Part shown: one piece after another, positions 29,601 through 41,484 of the stretch | Layout of the letters: every line of letters starts with the position of its first letter | Numbering within the stretch: the stretch's first letter is position 1 | Source of the DNA: Pterobdella sp. o SKG-2022 | Lineage: Eukaryota; Annelida; Clitellata; Hirudinida; Piscicolidae | NCBI GenBank assembly: GCA_964035795.1 | Contig: OZ038320.1 | Coordinates: 23,578,589 to 23,642,588, forward strand | Reading direction: 5' to 3' | DNA: 64,000 nucleotides | Translations under genes and position numbers: made by a program | The notes under the pieces: model-generated | The model's database searches: none | Told to the model about the DNA's origin: nothing | What the model saw: only the letters and a program-made list of their open reading frames with translations

Positions 29601-32416
29601 AAGGTATTAAGTTTACATTATGCAACTTTTAATTCAACTTTTTTGAAAATTTGTGCAGTAATTAATTGTTTGCCAAAAATAAAAAAAGATGTTTCACGAG
29701 TTAAAAAAATTTCTTGGTTTAAATTTCAATTGCGTTGTCTGATTGCGTCTAATGGACTCCAACACTTAGTGATCAATCAATGGCTCTTGCTTGGCCACAT
29801 CCCATTTCACTCACTCTAAATTTCAATTAATAACTAAATTTTCACTTTTAAAACTTGGCTTAGAGATTTTTATATAATTAATGACTTTTCTCAAGATGTC
29901 GAAAATTTTGTTTCAAACTTGTTTAATAATTCATGCATATTGTTGAGTATTTTTTGTCATTTCCAATTTTAGTAACCACTAAAACGATAAAACACGCTAA
30001 TATGAAAGAAACTATAATTTTTTTCTTTGAGCAAGAATCAACCAGATATGAAGGATGAACACTGAAAAAGTTAATGCATGTTTTGCCTTATTAAAGATAA
30101 AAAAACAATGAAAGTTATAAAGAAAACGACGACTGTTAGATTTAGTTTCAAAAACCATAGAGATAATACACGATAAAAACTTTATGCCTCAGAATGAACG
30201 AGATTTTATCTAGCTTCACTTTTTACAGGAAAGATATCATTTTATTGAGCAATCAGTTATCAAGAAACATCAATTCTCCAATATTATAATTGCAAGCTAT
30301 GAATAGTACAGAGGCTTTCTGCCAGTCGAATCGGCTTACTGTTGCATCCAGATGCGAGAAAAATTTGATCAAAAATTAATTTTAGAAGTATTTACTAGAT
30401 TTTGTAGAGTAGCTTTAATGGAACTTTTTCATTATTTTTTTTTTAAAAGTTTTTGAAGACATAAAATGAGTATGGAGGACAAATATAAATAACACTGAAT
30501 AAAAAGCTAATTAATTCCATAACTAAACATAAAATGAAGCTATTAAAATTCATTCATTATATTATTTTCAAAGTTTTTCATTATATATTTGAAAATTTGC
30601 TTTTAAGCCATTTTATAACAATATAAATATGTACTTTTTGCTGAGATAAGTTGCCAAGAAAGAGCGTCTAAAGATAAAATTTTTTATTGAAAAAGAATCG
30701 TTAATAATACAACATTTTTTGTGGAAAAAAAATATTTTTCGCAGCAATAAGACTTCATGAATATTAATGCTCGGTGCACTGGTATGAAGTTTCCATTACC
30801 AAGTCACTTTTCTTCTAACCATCGCATCTGTCACTCTTCTTTAATTTACGGTTTTTGAATTTTTTGTATTGTATTTTTATATAGTATTTTGGTTGATTAT
30901 TCTCTTCATTAAGATCTTTATTTCAAAATTGAAAACTTGCTCAAATATTATTTGAAATGTTATATTCATGTACTTTGAGGAAACTTTAAAATATATAAAA
31001 ATAAAAAAGGTTATTGAAAATTTTTTTCAAATTTTTTGACAACGTCCATCGATAAGCACACAAACATGAAAAGTCGCTCAAAACTTGCAGCTCATTAAAA
31101 GTGAGTTTTCAGAATCATCTTCGACGTGCAAAGCGTCAAATGAACTGAGGCGTTTCATATACGTTTTCGTGGAATATTTTCGCTATAACACACTCATTAC
31201 GACTACTTAAGTGCTTGTAATAATGATTTCATTGTGGCTATATACCCGGATCCAATCTTAGTTCAAAAGTTATTATCAAAAATATCAATATTTTATTCAA
31301 GCGTATCAGTCAAAAATCTATCAAAAAGAATTTAGATGGAATTAAAATTTATAGCCAAGATAACGTATAAATTTGAGTTGAGAAAAGTTTGAAATTTTTC
31401 TAGAGGGACTCTGGAAGACGAGTAATAGTACGAATGTCGCCTTCTGATGTACACATCATAGCGTACACAAAAGCTTTTAATGCTAAAAAAACCCGCGCCG
31501 TAGTTTTGTTCGTGACATTACAAACAAATTTTTTTTTGAGAAATCTAAGATTTTTAAAAGATCAAGCTGCGAAAAGAAAGCTTTTATTTGTAGTATGGCT
31601 TTTTGTAAGGACTATCTCCTTAAGAACTCATTTCGGATTTCAATATTATTACATTTCTCAGATAGTCCAACCATTTTTACTTGAATAAAAGCTTAAAAAA
31701 AAAGAAATGACTTCTTAAGTTATCCATTTTTGTGGAAATTAAAATTCTTCGTTGTTCAATAATCATACGTCATACTTTTCTTTTATAAATAATTGCTTTT
31801 GAAACTTAATTATAATATGAAGTTATTTTTGTTGAATTTAAAGGAATAAAGAGACTTTTTGAGTTTTTTTTATAAGAATTGAGCAGCAGATGCACCCACA
31901 AAAGACAGACTGATGAAACTTTTTAATTAAATAAAATCCCATTGTGTCTATTAAAGAAAAATATTTAATAGCTTGAGTTTCATCTAAAAATCAATTTTTT
32001 GAAAATTAATTGAATTTTTGAATTTTTCAAAAACTTCCATGGTTTTAGGTCGAAATGCGAAATTTTTAAACGTCACTTTTCATAAAAGTTGTCTGAGTTT
32101 TCGTTTTTAGTTTAAAAATCCTTTTGTAAAGAAATTTTTAAATAACAATCAACAAGTTTTAAATATTTAATTCGAATTCATACGGAAAATAGACGTTAAA
32201 TCAGAGTTTTTTCACCATCTTTATACCTCTTCATGTTTAGTACAAAGGATTAATTAAAATATGAAACTTCAGCAACACAAAGTTAATAATATTAAAATAA
32301 GAATAAAATAGGAAACATTCACCTTTGGATTCATCCGAGAAATCCTCATTAGCGGTGGAGAGATTTCCTAAGAAACACAACAACAAAGCCAAGAAAATCC
32401 TCATATTGTGGTACAT
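620..32416 (-). CDS. Nicotinic-type Cys-loop receptor subunit, non-alpha, predicted anion-selective (3' end not found)
   Basis: Subunit of a pentameric ligand-gated channel in the plasma membrane. Exons in transcript order: 32323-32416, 17993-18177, 11031-11140, 7955-8020, 5342-5475, 4449-4700, 3928-4014, 2530-2648, 620-1265. All junctions are GT-AG with matching phase, giving about 564 codons. Order of parts: signal peptide, ligand-binding domain with loop A (WTPDIVLYN), a Cys loop with 13 residues between the cysteines, loop B (GSWTYD), a loop C without vicinal cysteines, M1, M2, M3, a roughly 200-residue cytoplasmic loop and the start of M4. Exon 3 is exactly 110 nt, the canonical size for this exon in the nicotinic family. 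The rest of M4 and the stop were not identified. Either a last exon lies at lower coordinates, or splicing fails and the reading frame closes four residues later at 606. The first in-frame ATG at 32416 was chosen; a second lies at 32404. Family assignment is firm; subunit identity and ligand are inferred. Confidence 0.92.
2530..2648 (-). CDS. Receptor exon 8: M3
   Basis: Encodes [20 protein letters not shown] (M3), then a basic segment and VPDWLKK leading into the cytoplasmic loop. It joins exon 9 in phase 0 to give the family-typical [16 protein letters not shown]. Confidence 0.92.
3928..4014 (-). CDS. Receptor exon 7: pore helix M2
   Basis: An 87-nt exon encoding the pore helix and M2-M3 linker: [20 protein letters not shown] followed by IPLIG. 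The 9' position, usually leucine, is valine by my numbering. The exon is bounded by a TTCCAG acceptor and a GTGACG donor and keeps phase 1 on both sides. Confidence 0.93.
4449..4700 (-). CDS. Receptor exon 6: loop C, M1 and base of M2
   Basis: Loop C reads [10 protein letters not shown]. The aromatic residues are kept, but the two positions that are Cys-Cys in alpha subunits are Gly-Leu, so this is a non-alpha subunit. M1 follows ([19 protein letters not shown]), then [10 protein letters not shown]. The two residues before the conserved lysine are Pro-Ala instead of the Gly-Glu of cation channels. The exon ends in phase 1. Confidence 0.95.
5342..5475 (-). CDS. Receptor exon 5: Cys loop and loop B
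   Basis: Encodes [11 protein letters not shown], then a 13-residue Cys loop with the FPFD signature and a closing cysteine, then [10 protein letters not shown] with the loop B tryptophan. FPFD is the nicotinic form of this loop. It ends in phase 1 and joins exon 6 through a split GAT codon. Confidence 0.96.
5598..5671 (+). tRNA. tRNA-Asn(GUU)
   Basis: 74-nt intronless tRNA. The acceptor stem pairs GCCTTCG with CGGAGGC (one G-T wobble). The D stem is GCGC/GCGC, the anticodon stem TTCGG/CCGAA, and the loop CTGTTAA has anticodon GTT at 5632-5634. The T arm is GGTGG TTCGAAT CCACC and the discriminator is G. A box (TGGCGCAACCGG) and B box (GGTTCGAATCC) are intact, and a T run (TTTTTT) for Pol III termination begins just after 5671. 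It lies on the plus strand inside intron 4 of the minus-strand receptor gene. Confidence 0.97.
7955..8020 (-). CDS. Receptor exon 4: strand before the Cys loop
   Basis: A 66-nt exon encoding [19 protein letters not shown], the usual bridge (ALV..NG.V.W) between loop A and the Cys loop. It is preceded by an ACCAACAG acceptor and followed by a GTGAGA donor. Confidence 0.92.
8480..9215 (-). mobile_element. Decayed third copy of the CR1-like LINE (3' part)
   Basis: Reading on the minus strand gives fragments such as [20 protein letters not shown], similar to [20 protein letters not shown] of the better copies at 13774-16345 and 23157-24815. The C-terminal region also aligns by eye (CACAGACGTGGA shared). 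Numerous stops and indels make it clearly older than the other two. It lies in intron 3 of the receptor gene, in the same orientation as the gene. Confidence 0.75.
11031..11140 (-). CDS. Receptor exon 3: loop D tryptophan and loop A
   Basis: Exactly 110 nt, starting [17 protein letters not shown] and containing [10 protein letters not shown], which carries the loop A tyrosine. It ends in phase 2 at a TA|GTAAGA donor and joins exon 4 through a split TAC codon. Confidence 0.95.
11866..11957. repeat. Palindromic foldback element C
   Basis: Inverted arms of about 42 bp (11866-11907 and 11913-11957) with a few mismatches and a very short centre. The arm ends carry the word GAAGCTTT, also present in foldbacks A and B at 49 kb. 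It is intronic in the receptor gene. Confidence 0.7.
13774..16345 (-). mobile_element. CR1-like LINE copy 1 (endonuclease plus reverse transcriptase, internally deleted)
   Basis: Non-LTR retroelement fragment in intron 2 of the receptor gene. Reading on the minus strand: endonuclease pieces ([36 protein letters not shown]), a linker, then RT pieces ([34 protein letters not shown]) and [11 protein letters not shown] with the catalytic ADD. The C-terminal segment contains [11 protein letters not shown]. The RT core between HSTETTL and the ADD box is missing, with further frameshifts, so it is inactive. The 3' end finishes in an ATT-type microsatellite (around 13774-13790), usual for this group. 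The 5' end is truncated within the endonuclease. Confidence 0.9.
17993..18177 (-). CDS. Receptor exon 2: N-terminal helix and first strands of the ligand-binding domain
   Basis: Encodes 61 residues, beginning [19 protein letters not shown] and ending [15 protein letters not shown]. This matches the start of nicotinic ligand-binding domains (usual pattern: EKRL..DL...Y, RPV, GLSL.QI.D.DEKNQ.LTTN.W). In many nicotinic genes the last 45 nt form a separate exon; here they are fused. The length is 185 nt, not a multiple of three, so skipping it would shift the frame. The exon lies alone between two inverted LINE copies (13774-16345 and 23157-24815). Confidence 0.93.
18178..32322 (-). other. Receptor intron 1 (about 14 kb)
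   Basis: Apart from the LINE at 23157-24815 this intron is AT-rich, low-complexity sequence. Short ORFs on both strands show no recognisable domain, no splice-coherent exon and no RNA gene. A small block near 20974-21429 has several overlapping short ORFs, but nothing I can name. Confidence 0.5.
23157..24815 (+). mobile_element. CR1-like LINE copy 2 (inverted relative to copy 1, internally deleted)
   Basis: Same family as copy 1 but on the opposite strand, in intron 1 of the receptor gene. It starts in the linker after the endonuclease ([15 protein letters not shown] region of copy 1). It loses the RT core between NKSSPLD and the ILFSLYTSP segment just before [11 protein letters not shown], a different left breakpoint from copy 1, and then runs to the same 3' end. 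About 490 bp near the 3' end (24253-24738) shows no difference from copy 1 that I could find, whereas the part around 23880-24070 differs at several percent of positions. Confidence 0.9.
32323..32416 (-). CDS. Receptor exon 1: signal peptide
   Basis: Starts [17 protein letters not shown], a short basic stretch and then a hydrophobic core typical of a secretory signal. It ends after an acidic segment (EDFSDESK) in phase 1 at a GTGAAT donor, and joins exon 2 through a split GCA codon. Intron 1 is about 14 kb. Confidence 0.8.
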
Positions 32417-35400
32417 TTATTTTTAGTTCTGTGCTCACCAACAAATTTTTCTCTAATTTTCAGTTGCTTTTATCTCTTAGTTATTTTTGAATTTGAAGAG
32501 ATGAAAAAAATGTGTAATATTGTTTGAGATCAAATGAGTTTCTTAGCTTTGAATATTTAATTTATGAAATCTTCAAATATTTCATACTGCTTGAGGTGCA
32601 TAACTATAAAATCTCAGTGGAATCCAAGAAACTTCATAAAGTTCTGTGCGAAAAATAATTGAAAGAATATTTAATATCAGTCACCCGTTGATACTTATCA
32701 GTTAAATACAAGTGCTTTCTTAAGAGTTTGTTCATTAAAAAACATTCCGTGATTTAAAAACTCAAATTTGATATTCCAATTTCATAATTCAATACCAAAT
32801 TTAAAAAATAATAAAGAAACCTGGGTAATACTGGAAAAGTTCGAGGAAGGAACTGTTTTATCGAGTATTATTAGAGGAAATTTTGGAAGTTATCAAGTTT
32901 TTCTAAGTTTTTAAATATTTAAAAAATTAAATATATTCAAGCAGTTATAAGTCAAATAGATTGAAAGTTAACTTTTGATTAAAACTTAAAGGAAAACACT
33001 GCTTGTGGCTAGCTTGGCTTTTTTAAATACAAACGCGTGTTAAAGTATTCTGGTGTTCATATACATGATTTCTTCAATGTATGTGGTTCTGTACTGACTT
33101 GATGGTTGGTTTTAAATTTAAATTTTCTAAGAAAAAGTTAATTGTTATTTATCGCGTTTGAATTTCAAAAACAAGTTTAATTTCATTGGTTTATACAGTC
33201 TTTTCAAAAAGTTTCCAATCTCAGAAACTATTTAATTTAGTCGAATTATTGATACTACTTGTTTGACAAAAGTGTTAGTTAAGAATGCGGTGTTTGTATG
33301 CCAAAAAAGCCAGAAAAAAATGTAATGAAAACTGAAGAGTGATAAAAATATCACGCTACTATAGATGATGTTTAATGAAAATTCAATTTTAAATTTGAAA
33401 AAGTAGATTTTATGAAGTATAAATTGGAAATTTCAACTAATGATTGGAAGTTGAATAATTGAAAGACAACTCGAATCACTTTCATCTGAAGAGTCTCATT
33501 TACCGATTCACATCATAACGAGATTCCATCGTACATAAATATTTTTTCTTTAATAATGGTTAATATTGCTTACCATAGCATTCCTCAGTGGATGTGATGG
33601 TGTATTGTGGTTAAAGTGATTCACAATTTGAGTTTAAATTTTATTTTATTTGGAGCATCATGAAATAATTTACATTGAAGCGACATTTAAGGATTAAAAT
33701 GTGAACTTTTTGTACTAGTTTCAAATGAAATGGCACCAAGAAAGGCTCATAAAAACGGTTCGAAACTAAAAGCAAACGAAAGAAAAGCCTCAAAAGTGCA
33801 CTTAATACATATATGGCCGTTTTTTATAAAAAATTAAATTTTAAAACAATGGACTTCAGATATTTATTTCAGTTGCTTATGATGGTGTGTGGTGTATCAA
33901 AAGATCATTTGAAGAGACAGCAAAAAAATTTGGCTTTATATTACTATAGAAATAATACAACTAGAAACATATATGCATAATAAAAAAAAATGAAAAAATT
34001 TAAAAAATCGAATGAAAAATAGAAATAATAAAACAATAAGAAACATAATAGAGCAATAAAAAGATTCTACACACACCAATAGTCTGAAGATTTGACGAGG
34101 CGAGCAAGTTTTAGCCTCAAAAATAATTGTTCGTTTTATTGCATTTAAAAAACTTTGGACAAAGTTATGATATTCTTCAAGGGATATATAAAAATTCATG
34201 TTTCCCATTATATTATCTTATTACCCTATGTGTATATGGGTATATTGATTTTATTGATTTTCCTCAATCTCTTTACATAGATTGAAATACCTCGAAGATA
34301 ATTCAAACAATTTTCAATTGGAAGAATTCATATCTATAAAACTGTTGTTCATGAACACTTTCAAATTAATTAAAACAAAAGTTTTGTTCAAGTTAATTAA
34401 CTGTGTTGTTCTGGAAGTTTCTAGAACAAAAAAACTTCTGCATGAACATGAAGTTTTTTCGAAAAATTATCAAAAAATATTCAAGTTTTTTTTTAAATTT
34501 GAAAAAACTTTTATAATTTACATGAAATTTTTTTAATTCTTCATTCAAATTTTTTGCCTAATTCAAGTTTTTACTCAATACCAAAAAGTATGAATAAGTT
34601 TCAGAAAAAAAGCAAAAAATTTAAATATATTAGATGCTGCATTTTTATATCATTAAAATGCAATTTGTGCGTAGATTCGAATGCTCCGAAGATTCGTCAA
34701 ACGCTGCGGAACTTTGATAGGCGCGACACGTTTTGCCGCAGCAATGTAATTCAAAATTTTTTAAACTCGAACATTTTAAGCTTGGTTTTGAATTTTTCTA
34801 ATGACTGAGTTAATTTTGTATATCAAAATGAACAATTATTCGAGTTTTGTTCATTTTTTTCTCAATTTATTATGAGTATTTTTTTATAAAATGAAGCATT
34901 ATTCTTTGTAGCTAGAGAATGGACAATTATCTGAATCTGGAGACTAAAAGTAAAGTTCTCATAGCTAATAGTTTGTGAATCTAAAATTTTACTATTCTAT
35001 CAAAAGTCGTGAAGAATTTGTTCTAGTTTCAAACTGGTAAGAGAGGACTGTTTTGATGATTTTTTCTGAATACAAAAAAAAATAACTTATCTGAGCAAGA
35101 TGTTTGGAATTACTATTAAATTAATTTTTCAAAATAAAAAAGTAATTTTACAAATAGAATTATATTTTTCCAATTTTAAAACTTTCAAAACGAGTTTTTT
35201 GTGCCACTAAATCAGAAGTTTTCTTATTTTCTTCCACCAATACTGTTCAAAATTTACAAAGCAATTCAAAAAATTGAATTTATTTTTAATAATCGTTTGC
35301 AACGAAGACGCATAAGCAAAGCAACAAAGACTTCTGGAGGAATTTAGATGCTGCAGTAGTGATTTATTTAGTTACCTATTTTCAGTTTCCCTAATTTTGA

Positions 35401-38400
35401 ATAAAAATTTTGAAATTGATTTTTTATTGACATAAACTTAATCAATTTTTATGCTTCATAAGAGCAACAGCTGTAAATAAATATAAACTACTAGAACTTT
35501 AGAAATATAAGTTTAATTTATGAACCATTTTATAACTTATTTATACCTTGAGTATAATTGAAAATAAAAAATCCAAAACTAATTTTGGGTTATTAACATT
35601 TTATTTTGACCTATTACGATGGAAAAATCGATTTGACTCGAAAAATTTTAACTGAGTGATATGGGAGATTTCAAATGCTTCAGCCTATAAATCATGCATA
35701 TTGAAATACAGACAATACTTACCAGCCCAACATAAGTCTATAAAAAGTGATTTTTACATTTTGCTTCAAACATTTTTCTTTATTGTTTCATAAATTGAAC
35801 ACTTTTCCTAGTTATATGAAAGTCTTCTTCACTTCAAATTTGACCTCATTCCACTAACTCTGGGATTAGCAATAAATTGGCTTTGAAAAAAGTTTCATTA
35901 TCAAAAGGAAACCATAAAAAAATATATTTCATAAAACGATGTGATATGAAGCGTCTTTCAAGTGCCATCACTTTTTTGAGATTGAAAAAGTTTAATGGTC
36001 CTTGAAGATTATCTCAACACTTGCTGAGATGGAGGTTTTTGTGATAATACAACAAAATAAAAAAATTCTTTTCAAAATCTAGAATAATCCACCAGAAAAT
36101 GTCGTTTTAGCGCGTTATTGCATCAAATTATTAGCATTAGTTTGTGCGTTACACGATAGACGAAGGGAATGTACATGTTTAAGGTTATTTATGGTAAAGG
36201 ATAGAAAATTCACAATTTGGCCCATTATATATATTTTATTTATGCATGATAGCTTGCAAACACTTTTTCTCATTCATGCATTAGATTTTATAATTTATTG
36301 TTTTCGCCTAAATTTCGCATAATGCTACGTGTGTTGCTTCTGCAAAAAAATGCATTTAATATAAATCTTGTACTCAAAGCTAATTTCGAATATACTCAAC
36401 TATAATTTTTGGAATTTTTCATTAAATACTGTGTTTTGAACTTATAAAAACATGTACAAGCATTTCAACACTGTGAGATCATTCATATTTCAAATGATAA
36501 AATTAAAAGACATCTCATTTTGCTAAATTAAATTTATATATTTCATTCAAAATCCTCTTAGCATTATTAAAAATGAAATTATATTTTCAAATAAATAAAT
36601 GATTGGGCCTGTCAGCTAAGCCCTGCTAACAACTGCATGCTGATGTAGTAAAAGCTGTAAGAAAACAGAAAAAAATAGAAATCTTCCGACATGTAAAGAT
36701 AAAATATACAAAAAAAATAATAAAATAGTATGATATGGAAAAAGAATTAATAAAGTCATAAAAATAAATGTATTGAAAGAGATATAGGCGGCCTAAGAAG
36801 CGGGACCAGAGCTGCATGTAAGAAAATTTGTGTCTTGCACAATATCCCTCATTGCAGTTTCAACTCCATTTTTTAAATTTTATATTTCATATCAAAATTT
36901 AAGGTTTTTTTTATGAATGATATTGTTAATTTATTCATTTTTTTCATGCTTGGTGTCCACGCCAATCGCATCTATGTAGATGAAGAAAAATATAAATTTT
37001 TAGCTTGTTTTTGCATTTCATGAACATTCCTATGTTTTATTAATATTTAAATACCAATTGAACAAGTTTTAAGATTCTAAATATTAGATTAGTTTAAAAA
37101 AGGCATATTTAAAGCTTTGAAATAGTAGCTAAAATATTTTTTATATAAAAACTCCATCGTATATGAATTGTTACTGGGGATTGTTAGCTTTTGAGCTGTA
37201 ATATTGAGTTTTTGTGTTTAGATACAACGACCACAACAAATGCCCGACTGCCTCTATTAACGCATAAATTGATTGGGGGTTTAATTTTAGCACTGAAGTT
37301 TTATAATTTTATTTTTTTTACCTTCCGAAAAAGGCCAAACATTCATATTTTCACTGGTATTTGATGCGTTTTGTATATACAGTATGCATTGTTCATTTGG
37401 AAAGTTAATTAAGATCTTACCTAAACTCTCCAAAATGGAAGCAAAACAGTTCTGAAGACGTTGGGAGGTGACTCTAGAAAGGGTGATAAAAGTCTGGATG
37501 CAATGTTGAAGAGTGACAGTAGATGAGCTATTTATATCGGAACAGCTTTAATTTCAATAAGAAAAATTTTAAAAAGTGGCTTTTCTATGAAACAGATAAA
37601 TTATGTTTTCCAATAAGACTAAAATTCAATAAGAATCTGGCAAATAATAAATTATCCTTATCACGTGCATCACTCTTCCAAGATTCGAACGATAAAATAG
37701 CTTGGTTTGGTGGCTTTGTTGACCAATTAGAATAAAACACGCTTATTGAATCAAGGTATACTTGTTGGAAGAAAATTAATTTGCTTGACGCTAAGTAGCT
37801 TAAGTGATACTCCGTTTTTTAGAAGTTTATTTGGATTATTTTAATTAGAAGAGTCACAATTCATGTTGAGGTCGTTTGTCATGAAATTGATTTTTTATCT
37901 TATTTTAAGAAGCATAAATAAATTGAAAAGTGAACAAATGACTCTATAGTCTACTATCTTTCAAAGCAGATGTGAAGGAAGAAAACACATTTTTCTAATT
38001 TAAATTTCTACGAGCTGAACCCGAAAGAGAACTTTTGAAATTAATGAGCAAAAACCAATTAAACATGGTTCAAAAGTTTTTCTGAACAAGTATACATATC
38101 AATAAACGTGTTCCCTGTGCAGCTTACCTAAAAATTAGACATTTTCAAATTTAAAATTTTTTTTGTTCACTTTAGCACAAAAAACTGTAATTTTTGTACC
38201 AAAAACAATTTTAAAAAATTAAAAGCTTTTGAACAAACTGTGGCTCACTCAACTAGGAGAATTCTTAAAATACACCAACAACTTACAATAATATTCATCG
38301 CTTCATCACGCCACTTGCCGAAAGTCACTAATTAGCGTCATTTCGCGCCGCTAAATGGCTCGAGTTGTTTAAAAAATTCATCATCATCATTACTGAGTTA

Positions 38401-39660
38401 TATTTTAGAGAAAAAGCTCAAAGGAAATTCATAAAAATTTTAAATCATATTTTCAAAAAACTTATTGAATTTAATAATGAATGCTTCAAAAAAAAATCTT
38501 TAAAAAACCAAAGTCCAGATTTGAGAAAAAGGGGATTGTTGTTTTGCACACGTTTTTTCAAACTTGAAAAAACATTTAGATGAGTTTTAAGAATTCAAAA
38601 AACTAATAATGATTTTTTTCTGTTCCCATAAATGCTGAAAACTCAGTTTCAATAAATGGTTGATCAAATAATAGTATAGAACATAATCTAAACAAAAACT
38701 CTACTAAACTTGGAAACTCTACAAAAATCAGGGACTTTATTCGATTGTAAAAATTTTTACAATATTCATAGGTTAGTAGCAATTATTCATGGTAATATTG
38801 AAGATAGCAACTATCATCTAATAGATTATTTCTTTAAAGTTTTGAGCAAGGCCCATCTCTTAACTGATTGCATTTCACTAAGCTACAATTGGAGTATTCA
38901 TCATTCAGCGCAGCAAATAATGATCATGACCAAATAACTAAAAGTTTATTAGCATACTCCAGTGACACGCGTCGATTCTTAATATTGCTTTGAAATATGA
39001 TTTTTCAAGCTATTCTACTTTGTTATTCTAATAAGTTTTCTGAAAATTTGTTATTTCTGACGGATTTTCGAATAACAAGTTTAATTAGAATAATTAATGA
39101 AAAATATAGTTATAATAAAAAATCACAATCATCATGAAAACAAACAAAGCTTAAAAATTAAACTAACAACAAAACTTGAAAAAAAATTATCGAAAATAGG
39201 AATTAATCAACCAGATTTCCATGAAAGGTTTATCAGAACTTAAAGTCATTTTGAAAGAAAAACATGGCTACTCAATTTTGATTGGGCAAACACCATAGAG
39301 CAGGTAGTCGCAAAGAAATAAATTTACCAACTTGAAACTACTCAATTGAAATTTTTAATAAAAAACCAAAACAAATGAAAGTAAATATTTGAAGAAAAAT
39401 ATATTTTTTCAGAATTGAAATAAATAAAACTATGCCCAAAAGCAGTTAGAACCCAAAACCTTGAAAGAAGAGGAATGAAAATGAGAATGCTACAATAATT
39501 TACGGAATTATGTCGGACTAAGATTTCAATAATGATGGTGATACAATAATATATGGTAAACTTTCTAGTAATCTTTTAATAACAATAATTCATAATACGG
39601 GTGATGATGAAAATGTTGAAAAACTTGACAAAGCAAAAAAGTGAAAAAATTCTATAAAAA
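32417..39660. other. Intergenic, no gene supported
   Basis: Between the 5' end of the receptor gene and the relics near 40 kb. AT-rich with homopolymer runs. Short ORFs (for example near 33940, 34280, 36630 and 38365) have the biased composition of random AT-rich sequence and no recognisable motifs. No promoter element could be assigned for the receptor gene. Confidence 0.5.
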
Positions 39661-39668
39661 AATAAATC

Positions 39669-40280
39669 TCATTTTGATAATAAAAAGACTCCCGCATCTT
39701 CTTTTACGCAGTCAAACAAGGGCCGTATCTTTTGATATGTGGCCAGGTTTAAGTCAAAAAATTTGCTGCTGACAGAAATCATGCATAATAAAACTGAAGC
39801 TAAAAGTATGTTTTCTGATGAAATAGTTGGCCGTCTTGTTTCTGGCTGATCCATATCGTCTTTTGGCAAGATCGAAAGTAGACACGACAGAGTTGGACAA
39901 TACTTGAATTGCAACATGATCCAACATTTTTTAGTTGGTTACTGTAAAAAATTGGTATGAATACAAACCATTGGGAATTACATAATAACCAGGCTTCACA
40001 ATCTCCTAGAACACCTCTATCCAAACAGACCTCCCAGGTCAAAAACGAACAAGAAAAAAATGATATCTCATCGACACAAGCTTACCATCAAACAAAACTG
40101 TTGCAGCAAAAATCTTCGATAAAAGTGCAAAATAAAAAAAACCTTAAAATTTAAATTGAAAAGATATGGAACTTCAGTCAAAACTATTTCTGTTGTTGTA
40201 GGCGCATTGAGCCACAGGCACTTCACGCTCACGCAAAAAGCATTGAATAGCTTTAGGCTAGTTGATGAAACAATCATAGC
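39669..40280 (-). other. Unrecognised block with several overlapping minus-strand ORFs
   Basis: Three partly overlapping ORFs of 69-82 residues on the minus strand have less biased amino-acid composition than their surroundings (for example KDDMDQPETRRPTISSENIL). I do not recognise a family. The proximity to the gag-like relic at 40690-40960 suggests a decayed transposable element, but this is inference only. Confidence 0.25.
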
Positions 40281-40689
40281 ACTCTAAAAAAATTGTGAAA
40301 GTACTAAAATAATCATTTTTAGAAGTTTTATGAAAAAAAAATTAACATTTATCAACTAACAAAGCTTTTTGAACAATCCGTGAATATTTAAACATTATGA
40401 TACGTGAATATTTTCAAAGCCTATGATTGGTCCAATTTAAAACAGCTTTTTGCAGCTTGGAACTTCTTTGAATTGAACCTTATTAAAAAGTTGAAGAGTT
40501 TAAAAGAAATAAACCAAAAACTCTTGTTTTTAATAAGTGCAGAAAATAGTTTTGAAATTTACCATAAAAAAATTTATCTAATCAGCTATTTCACTCAGTT
40601 TTGACTTTTACAATTGAAATTCTCTAATTAATTGAAATATTCTCACAACTTTAAATTTCTTGCTGAAGCATTGATGATATTGGAGATTT

Positions 40690-40960
40690 TCGGATGCTTA
40701 ACACTCAATCCAAAGTTCCAAATTTCGATGTCAATTTTTACAACTCCAGCGTAGCTTAGTTTGAGTCATTTGCTTCTAGAAGTGCTTTCCGACATGCCTC
40801 ATTGTTAACAGAAAAAATGAAATTTCGCTTTAGAGATTTGCTAAGATAATCATTAACTGATGAAAAATCACAAGTAGCCACATTTTATTGAATGTGAGCT
40901 GCCAGTTTCTGAGGTGTTTTATATTTTCCTTGGTCCCTTCAAAAGTAGAAGCGCTCCTTA
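40690..40960 (-). pseudogene. Ty3/gypsy gag-like relic
   Basis: A minus-strand reading with one in-frame stop gives a pattern like KTPQKLAAHIQ, NVATCDFSS, then an NDYLSKSLKRNFIF segment and VNNEACRKALLEANDS. This resembles the capsid region of Ty3/gypsy polyproteins (A.L...A..C.F......L...F..G......R..LL). No protease, RT or LTR was found nearby, so it is a fragment. The resemblance is from memory of the family pattern and is moderate. Confidence 0.4.
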
Positions 40961-41484
40961 ACCACACACATTTGGTATGTTTGATCTATGTCAACCTGAA
41001 TCTAGTTTTATTTGAACTTAAAGGTTTATTTTTCAATAAATTCAAAGCTCTAGTTGCTGAATAGATATTTGCTATTCAAACTAGGTAGACTTGAAAATGT
41101 TACGTTGATAACAAAAATCTTTGTATCTTAATAAACTAACTAATGTTCTAAAATAATACTCATTTTATTGTGGCTTTTGGAAAAAATCAAATTAGGTAGA
41201 TTTTTAAGTTTGCCCAAAAATTGCAACAAAATTTATTTGATAAAAAAACTTGTTTTACTTACAAATATTTAAGTTTATTTTATAGTTTTATTTGTATGAC
41301 ATAAAAAATTTATTCAACTATTCAAGTTTTTATGGGTTAAATAGGAGTTTTCTTTTACTCAAACTAATTTTCAAAATTTTAGTTTAGAGTAGTAAAAGAG
41401 TTTAATTGATAGTTATAAAAGTTTTGATTAATGTAAAAAAAAAATTTTTGTTTTCATCACTCTAAATTTTATAATATTACTAAA

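Noticed and set aside
33936..34208. 90-codon minus-strand ORF with hydrophobic stretches
   Set aside because: The hydrophobicity comes from T/A-rich homopolymer codons (Phe, Ile, Leu). No recognisable domain or start context.
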